NCBI GenBank assembly: GCA_047967505.1
Contig: CM106539.1
Reading direction: 5' to 3' (one strand)
Length of the DNA: 64,000 nucleotides
Source of the DNA: Dipteris shenzhenensis
Taxonomy: Eukaryota > Polypodiophyta > Polypodiopsida > Gleicheniales
Shown: piece after piece, positions 57,415 through 64,000 of the stretch
Layout: each line of letters begins with the position of its first letter
How positions within the stretch are numbered: the stretch's first letter is position 1
The notes under the pieces: model-generated
Seen by the model: the letters and a program-made list of their open reading frames with translations, nothing else
Databases searched by the model: none
What the model was told of the DNA's origin: nothing
Made by a program: the position numbers and the translations under genes

Positions 57415-58110
57415 TTGAACACACTTTTGTTGCAATTACATGTAGTTGATTCAAATGTAGATTATAATCTCCAGGCATCTGACTTTCTCTATCTCACCAC
57501 AACTAGAACCGCACATCCAGCAAACTTCATAAAAAGTTGCAATCACAACGTTCCAAGGAATGGGTTTCAAGGAATGGCTACATCGCTCCTATACAAATGC
57601 AAACTTTCCTTGTTGTCACATAAAATGTTCATAGTCCCCGGCCTCAAAATGATTACAACAAATTTCAACCAAATCCAATACAATCAATGTTTATAACTTC
57701 AATATACCGAACCGAGGCATGTCACCTTCACACTTTCTTAGAGCACTTATCACAAGCATTACTCACAAAACTCTGACTTTCGCTTTAGGATATTTCAACA
57801 TCAGCATGCTTGAACATTCACAAAAGAAAATGCAACTAGCAAACCTCATGGAACAAAATCATTTGCAACTAGCGAGCAAAGAGCCAACAACAATCTATGG
57901 ATCTCAGATTGATCATATATGGAAAAATGCGCCACTTTACCAATAGTTATGTTGGGACAACTCAAACATATTCTACTGGCCATACTCCTATTTACATTAC
58001 GTATCAATTCCCACCATGTCTACCATCATTTGTAGCACCTTATAATTCCAAACACAAGAAGCTAATAAAATTCAAGCAAACACACCAATTCCCAACAACT
58101 GCTTTGTAGC
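57415..58110 (+). pseudogene. Endonuclease/exonuclease/phosphatase (EEP, AP-endonuclease-like) domain
   Basis: 57415-57696: LLLQLHVVDSNVDYNLQASD, FLYLTTTRTAHPANFI, ATSLLYKCKLSLLSHKMF. 57719-57946: SPSHFLRALITSITHKTL, FALGYFNISMLEH, corresponding to the GDFN catalytic block with Asp replaced by Tyr, and TIYGSQIDHIWKN, the S-x-IDHI(Y/W) block. A further frame (to 58109) covers the SDHxP-type end (THTPIYITY-like; Asp and order unclear). These are the conserved blocks of EEP nucleases used by non-LTR retrotransposons and carried C-terminally by helentrons. The GDFN change suggests loss of activity. Confidence 0.72.
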
Positions 58111-58573
58111 AACTCGAGCATACTCTGAATCACCCCCCCTTTATTTATAGCACCTTGCAAATCTATCCTTAACTTCCCAAACTCAAAACAAGCGTTGTGC
58201 ATTTCCTTGATGTAATTGGCACCCAAGTACATGTGTTAAAACTGATGAAGTTGACCAAGCAACGAGGTTCGGATTTTATGGCATGTCAATTTTTATCTTT
58301 GCAACAACAATGCCGGTAAGTACTTTGTGTGGTTCAGTTACTAGTCTTGTGCTTGGTTATTGTACTTAATTGTTATACTTCATCGTTTGCTTAGTCAACC
58401 ATTAATGATTACTATAGTTAGTGGCTAAGGTCCAGGTGATACAACTACCACAATGGATGCAAGTTAATGTTGTGGGCCAACCTTGTATTTCCCAATAAAG
58501 TACCTAGAAAAGGAATTATCGCAGCTTTTTCTTTTAAGCAAAAGCTACTGCCTACGTGCACTTGTTCTCTCTT
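58111..58573. other. Downstream flank of the Helitron remains, no gene
   Basis: Mixed sequence, with CCCCCCCTTTATTTATAG near 58134. No CTRR-plus-hairpin 3' end could be identified with confidence. Confidence 0.4.
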
Positions 58574-59082
58574 TTTTTTTGAAGGAAAAATTCTACACCA
58601 TATTAGAGGTTCCCCAAGAGAGGGGAAGATTAAGGAGCCTGTCCAGAAAGGATGTGGAGACCTACCATGTGGGTAACTGCCCTATATGTTGGGGGGATTA
58701 CAAGGGAGCCCAGGTGGGAATAGTGGGCACAAGGGGAGATCTCCTCACCCATGGTAGGCCAATATGGATTTGTCCAAATTTTAAAGGCCCAAGTAGTACA
58801 ATTGGTTATCTCCCTAATCTCAGTTGCTTACATTCCTAATCCAAGAGGCCCTTACTGACTCCAAATCTTACATTAATTGACTCCAAATCTTACCTAATGT
58901 AAGGACAAAGTTTTAGGCCTACTTGATACCTTTGTCATTTAGGTGGAGTGGAGGGCACACATGCACTCATGTGTATATGCATGTGTGTGTGTGTGCGCGC
59001 GCGCGCGCACGTGCGCATGAATGTGTGTGTATGTGGATTTGTATAAGTTGTGTATGTGTGTATGCACATTTGTGCATGCATG
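58574..59082 (+). repeat. Dispersed repeat, copy 2 (see 23686-24163)
   Basis: Shares TTTTTTGAAGGAAAAATTC, AGAGGGGAAGATTAAGGAGC and CTCACCCATGGTAGGCCAAT with copy 1 and ends in the same TG/GCGC microsatellite (58980-59075). Here the frame is open from about 58574 to 58839: CPICWGDYKGAQVGIVGTRG, THGRPIWICPNFKGP. A CCAAATCTTAC duplication (58860 and 58884) is private to this copy. Confidence 0.72.
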
Positions 59083-61300
59083 CTTTCATCATGACTATAT
59101 TTACATTTATGTTAATGCTTAAGGGTGCAGCAAAGAGAATCATTGAGCAAGAAGAATTCTATCTAATTACTCTAGCTGCATTTCTAATGGAGAATCCAAG
59201 AGAATAAATTCTAGCTGTATTTCTAAACGAGAATCCAAGAGAATAACTCCTTATCAATTTGCCCAATGGTAAAAACCATAACATAGTATCTAAATTCAAT
59301 AAGTTACAAGGTAGTTCAATTTTCAGTTCTCATTACTAACACATATATTTCTGTAAGTGTGCATGATAGGGTCGAGAGTACTATATCTCTCATCATGAGT
59401 CTCCCAAGTAGAGAGCTCTGAGCCATAGGAGAGACATAGAAAGCGGTCGCCGTAGGAGAGCCAATTATAAGCTGTCCGCCTAGGGTCACCTAGAGGTTAA
59501 CATATTGTAAACAACATGTTATCAAATTTTGTGAATTGAGTGGACAAGAAAATGGGCTGAGACCTCGAGCAAAGTTCACATCCGTTGAGACCTCTAGCAG
59601 TCAGCAAACGAATGAAAGTTGAGTGTTGTTGCACAGTAGCCTAAAAGTGGAGCCTGCCCACAAGAAGCATGGATCGTAGTTTCTCCATGCCCATGTGTGT
59701 GCTCTCTCAGCATCTCACTACACAACATAAGCTCCCATATTCCCAACAAACTAGCTAACTTTGAAAATCGAAAGCATTTCTGCATTGCCCAAATGTCAAA
59801 ATGGTTGAGAAGAGTCCAACATTCCAAGTGTTGCCTACCTCTTTTCACGTGATTTATGTTTGACAGATTCTAAGTTTGTAGCCATACATGCAGCAACTAA
59901 TAAGTTGGCAAATCAATGCATGTGAATGTTCATTAGGGATGATCTACAAGCTTGCAGCAGCAACATCTGTAGAGGTTTGGTGTCACGAGACCAAAAAACT
60001 CCAGAACGAACGGTGCTCTAAGTTCTCGATATGATTGAGTGCACGAGGAAAATCCTGTCCAGAGCTCTGTCTCACACCAATTGCTAGGATACTCAGACTT
60101 GTTGGGAGAAGACAGGATACATGAAGTGGTGTAGTGCAGGAAGCTTGTGAGGCTCTGAGTCTCAGTGCGCGGGCTTCATCTGCTTGCGTTTCATTCAAAG
60201 GCCTGAGAAGGTAAGCCTCTATTCTAAGGTTGCGCTATAAGAAACACACAGAGGTGAGGACAGCTCATCGTTCTTTACAGCAACTGAGAACAGTTCATTG
60301 CTCTCTACCAAGTCGTGAAATCCAAAGCACGGACTCACCTGAAGGGTTGCTCTGCGCATCTATCCGTAGTCTGCTGTTTTCGTGGAGCTTTTCGGCCTCA
60401 ATTCCTTCCTGGGCATCAAGCTAGTGTCTCCAATAGCGAGCTAGGATGTCTTCAAGTCCTCGGGTTGCGTAGAATCAGCCTCCCTCCATTTGACATGTTC
60501 ACTTGTTTCCAAATGGTTGTGTTTCGTGAAGGCAAAGGAGTCATCCGTGAGGACAGAGCTATTGTGCCACGTTAATTCTGATCAACAAAATTTTGCTCTT
60601 CTCCAGGGGCCGAAGTAGCGAGCTCATGACTTGAACTTCCAAACGTTGAGCTCCGCGCCTTCTCAAAGTTTGTGATAGGGATTTATCTCAAAACTCTCCC
60701 ATATGGAAAAAACCTCCATCCCGACTCTAGTGGCCCTTTCTCATTACTACTCCTCTTTGCACTCACCTGACCACACCCTTGCATTTAACTCCTCATGGAA
60801 TGCGGTGGTCCAAGGTCCCAAGGAATTTTTGCATCACTTCTCTTTCAAAATTGAAATGCTCTAGTGGTCCAATACAAAGGGTATCCGAGGGTACACTATC
60901 CCTCTAACATGCTATGCTTGTGGATGGATGTAGGTGAGTCCAGCTACCTATCTCATCACTTCTCTTTGTTTTAAATTGTTACCTCACTTGGTAGTTGTGT
61001 GAACTTCCTATGAAATTATGTAAAGGTACACTTTTGTATTGGTGCAACTAAACTCCTTGTCATTTCTTGAGCATGGATAATTACATGCTTCTCGTCATTC
61101 AGATATTCCCCCATACCCATCATCGGTTTGACGCTACAAATGTGTTTATATTAACATTAAACTTTGATCACTTACTAGTGCCCAGTATTGGGATGGATTA
61201 CTCTCCTGCTCATACATGCCCAGTATTGCACACTCTTTTGAATCTAGAAGGTGGCTTGGTTCTTTGGGAAAAGCGATAACAAGCCGGGGTAAAACATCTA
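59083..61300. other. No recognised gene
   Basis: Somewhat higher G+C at 59.9-60.6 kb. Frames at 60230-60424 and 60315-60575 (plus) and 59594-59848 (minus) are short, lack motifs and overlap one another. A duplicated AGAATCCAAGAGAATAA lies at 59191/59231. An unrecognised non-coding or multi-exon gene here cannot be excluded. Confidence 0.4.
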
Positions 61301-62170
61301 GTTCAAGATGTCATCCCCTAGGGGAAGTTTGGAAGGCCTCACAAAGTTTTCTCCTTGTGGCCAAATCTTGTTCTAGAGTGGTGTTTTTAACAAGATTTGG
61401 AAATGTTTTGAACTTATGGCCAAATCTAATAAGTCAAGTCTCTATGGAGGATGAGGAAAAATTTTATATGCTACCTCATAAACAAGCCATGGAAAAGTTA
61501 TGACCTTGTGGCGAAAACTTTTCAAGTGTCTACATATGCATATATGTATGTGTGTGTGAGTGTATGTGGGAAAGTTTTGATATTGTGGCAAAATCATCAT
61601 GGGTCAGAAGTTTTGGTTATGACATACTCTTCATGAGTTTGTTTCCCTTGAAATTTTTAGCCACAAGGTCTAAACTTTCACACATCTGGTTCAAGATGTC
61701 ATCTCCCAGGAGTAGTTTGGAAGGCCTCACAAAGTTTTCGCCTTGTGGACAAATCTTATTCTAGAGTGACGTTCTTAGAAAGATTTGGAAACATTTTGAC
61801 ATTGTGCCCAAATCTAATGAACCGAGTCTCTATGGAGAATGAGGAAAATTTTTATATGCTACCTCATGAACAAGCTATGGAAAAATTTTAACCTTACGAC
61901 AAAAACTTTTCAAGTGTCTACACATGTATATATGTATGTGTGTGTGAGTGTATGTGGGAAAGTTTTGACCTCGTGGTCAAATCTTATGAACAAGATGAGG
62001 AAAAGCTCAAGAGATACTCTTCATGAGCTCGTTTCCCTTTATAAGATTTGGCCACAAGGTCTAACTTTCACACATCTGGTTCAACATGTCATCCCCTTGG
62101 TCGGTTTGTAAAGCCTCTCAAAGTTTTCACCTTGTGGCCAAATCTGAATCTAGAGTGGTGTTCTCCATTT
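61301..62170. repeat. Tandem repeat, about 389-bp period, 2.2 copies
   Basis: GTTCAAGATGTCATC-type starts at 61301, 61689 and 62079. Each unit contains CCTTGTGGNCAAATCTTRTT, AACAAGATTTGGAAA or GAAAGATTTGGAAA, and a TATGTATGTGTGTGTGAGTG microsatellite. Short ORFs within it are repeated translations. Confidence 0.88.
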
Positions 62171-63100
62171 AATAAATGTTCCTATTACAGCCTGGTCTCA
62201 TGTGGTCAAATTAACATGTGCCACTTAACCTATTGGCATATGTTCCTTACCATTCTAGGCCAAGTGGTGTTCTCAATTTAATGAATGTTCTCCATTTGGC
62301 CTATGATTTAATAAATATTACAAGGCATCCCCTTATGATTAACCCTCTAAATTTATCCCTTATGGAGGATCCTCTATTCTAAAGATATTTTGCATGCCTA
62401 TAGGCTATAGCCATATCTTCAAAATGGGGTTGGGGAGGGGAGGGCAATGGAGGGATAGAAGATTGGGGAGGGCAAGGGACTCAAGAGTTCCTATACTAAT
62501 AATAGTTTTATCTTTGTTGGTGTAATCCATGTCATCCATGAACTCTTTCTTAAGAGTATGGAAACTTCTTAGGAATATTTGTAAGTGAAGAGGGTGACTT
62601 ACTAGGTTAGCTGTTTAAACTCATGTGGAGTGTATATCAAGGACTTATGCATCAGATAACCTTTAAACATTTCAATTTTCTATTAAGAAAGAGATTAGAA
62701 GTACAATATATGAAATGTGGTTAAAGCACAAGAGGGCTACCATTAAGAAGGAATAGAAGGTTTGCATCAACAATAGAATACCCTTATGATTAACCCTCTA
62801 TAGTCAAGTTGCGTAAGCTACTATCAACTCCCTAGTAGAGTTAAATCTCAACGATTATCACTCATCTTGCAAAAAAATAATAAAATGGAGAAAAGAAATT
62901 AAATATTCTCAACCATTCCTATTCCTATTCCTATTCTAGGATAGTAAACAAATAGGTAAGACTAAAGTTCCTACATGTGCCATTTGGCCTCTTGGCATAG
63001 TTAATTACCTAGTTAGCAACTTGGCCTAGTTAATTTATACCTTAGGTTTTAAAAAACCCTAGAAATTAAAAAAAAAGCACCTACCTCAGCTAGCACCCTA
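62171..63100. other. No recognised gene
   Basis: AT-rich with small duplications (GTGTTCTCNATTTAATNAATGT near 62158 and 62269; CCCTTATGATTAACCCTCTA at 62330 and 62780). Confidence 0.5.
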
Positions 63101-63899
63101 TCCCGTGTTGTTGTTCCCCTTTCAACAGAAGATTTTGAGATTTCCACTATTCGCGCACTCTCCCCACTGCACGGTCCTACTGTCACAACTCCCACTTCCA
63201 TCAGTTCTGTGTTGCTGAAACTTGTTGCCTGCTGCTGTCTAAACGGGAGCGTGGAACCAATGGAATAGAGCGTCTAAGCATGGATTCGAGGAATCGAGCG
63301 TCTTGGGCGTGCAGCTGTGGAATTGAGCGACGACTCGACGAGCATCTTCTTGGGCTTTGGAGTGGTGGATCATCGTGGATGTTGTTGCAATGCTGACTCT
63401 GTTGCACCTCTGTCGTCGTGTAGCCGTGCTGCTCTACTCGATCGTCCTGCTGCAAGTCCTTCCAAGTTCCGAGGTCCTTTCATGCTGCAAGTCCTTCCAA
63501 GGTATGACCTTGGATATCCATCCGTGAATCAAAATCCCCTCATTAGTTAGCAATCAGACATTAGAATTTACAACCTGGACTCCTGATTCATCGCAGCTAC
63601 TCAACCATTTTGTACTAGATGAGCACGCAAGCAGCTAGGCTCGCGAATCGTCGTTGTAGCCTATAGGCTTCTCCGCTTCACTCCCGCTTCAGAGCTCACT
63701 GAATCCCGGGCTGATATGTGTCCCTCCCTCTCTCTCCCTCGTTCAATCTCTCCCCCTCTCTCTCCCTCTCACTCCCTCGATGATCTCTCTCTCACCCTCC
63801 CTCGATTACTCTCATCCCCTGCCCCACCCTCCTCGTTGAAGCTGAAGCTCTCTCTCTCTCTCTCTCTCTGTCTCTCTGGTTGAATTTCTCTCTCGCTCC

Positions 63900-63939
<40 letters not shown>

Positions 63940-64000
63940 CCCCCCCTCTCCCACTCAGAAGATGGAATCCAAATTGAAATTCAAATTCAAATTGAAGTTC
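63101..64000. other. G+C-richer segment and CT-repeat end, no supported gene
   Basis: 63160-63560 is G+C-richer and has a 77-codon plus frame (63317-63550) and an 84-codon minus frame opposite it, neither with a motif or ATG start in a convincing context. From 63720 the sequence is CT-rich with (CT)n at about 63850-63880 and 63901-63922 and (TATC)n at 63923-63938, then an AAATTC tract running off the window. Confidence 0.5.

Larger units (their letters stand above)
55565..57583. repeat. Tandem duplication, 1,006-bp period
   Basis: GCCAATTTCTTCTTCACTAG starts at 55565 and 56571. The two units are about 97% identical by eye to about 57583, differing by scattered substitutions and small indels (for example ATTATTAC near 56930). 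Confidence 0.93.
38038..58110 (+). mobile_element. Large decayed Helitron (helentron-like): RPA/OB, OTU array, Rep, PIF1 helicase, EEP nuclease
   Basis: Coding remains on the plus strand occur in a consistent order: OB-fold gene, Cys-rich segment, OTU-like modules, pre-Rep region, Rep with HUH motif, PIF1 helicase, EEP endonuclease. Rep plus PIF1 helicase defines Helitrons, the rolling-circle DNA transposons. OTU and apurinic-type endonuclease additions are known from helentrons and some animal Helitrons. Without the 9.35-kb nested copia insertion and about 1.9 kb of internal duplications, the remnant is about 8.8 kb. Stops and frameshifts throughout show it is inactive. I did not identify the TC 5' end or CTRR 3' hairpin; the coordinates are those of the coding remains only. 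Confidence 0.8.

Noticed and set aside
1-64000. tRNA, rRNA or other structural RNA genes
   Set aside because: No tRNA A/B boxes with a foldable cloverleaf and no rRNA-like stretch noticed by eye; a covariance-model scan would be needed to exclude small RNAs.

Overview
The window is nuclear DNA of a land plant. Plant-type Ty1/copia and Ty3/gypsy elements, spliceosomal introns, a plastid-type J-protein gene, long (CT)n and (CA)n microsatellites and very low gene density all point that way. The mix of families (a VGHTHEDID/DUF7869-type gene and a Helitron relative with OTU and endonuclease domains) suggests a seed-free plant with a repeat-rich genome, such as a moss, lycophyte or fern. I cannot fix the species.

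Layout. 0.8-10.3 kb: one decayed minus-strand DUF7869-type gene of about 1,090 codons, split by two LTR elements that each landed in its reading frame: a 5.5-kb copia element (3478-8956) and a 721-bp mini-element (9146-9866). 10.3-11.2 kb: a tandem array built on the palindrome AGATTTGGCC/GGCCAAATCT. 11.8-15.1 kb: a poorly known gene cluster ending in an intact SET-domain ORF. 16.1-17.4 kb: a decayed gypsy fragment in which a retropepsin lies downstream of the integrase. 17.4-31 kb: mostly unrecognised, repeat-rich DNA. 31.07-31.6 kb: the only clear host gene, a plastid-type J-domain protein. 32-37.6 kb: foldbacks and tandem duplications, no recognised gene.

37.9-58.1 kb holds the most interesting object: a very large, decayed Helitron of helentron-like composition. 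In order it shows an OB-fold/RPA-like gene with a spliceosomal intron, a Cys-rich segment, four OTU-protease-like modules, the conserved pre-Rep region, a Rep HUH domain, a PIF1-type helicase and an endonuclease/exonuclease/phosphatase (EEP) domain. It is interrupted at codon level by copia element 2 (39219-48570, TSD AATAT). That element is in turn interrupted by an inverted, internally deleted copy (43924-47762, TSD CAAAT) of the family of element 1. Three sets of near-identical tandem duplications lie inside the Helitron.

58.1-64 kb: a second copy of a dispersed repeat first seen at 23.7 kb, a 389-bp tandem repeat sharing the GGCCAAATCT motif, and CT-rich sequence at the right end.

Nearly all coding sequence here belongs to mobile elements and most is broken. 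Only the J-protein and the SET ORF look open end to end. Nesting gives a relative chronology: DUF7869 gene before its two LTR insertions; Helitron before copia 2 before copia 3.
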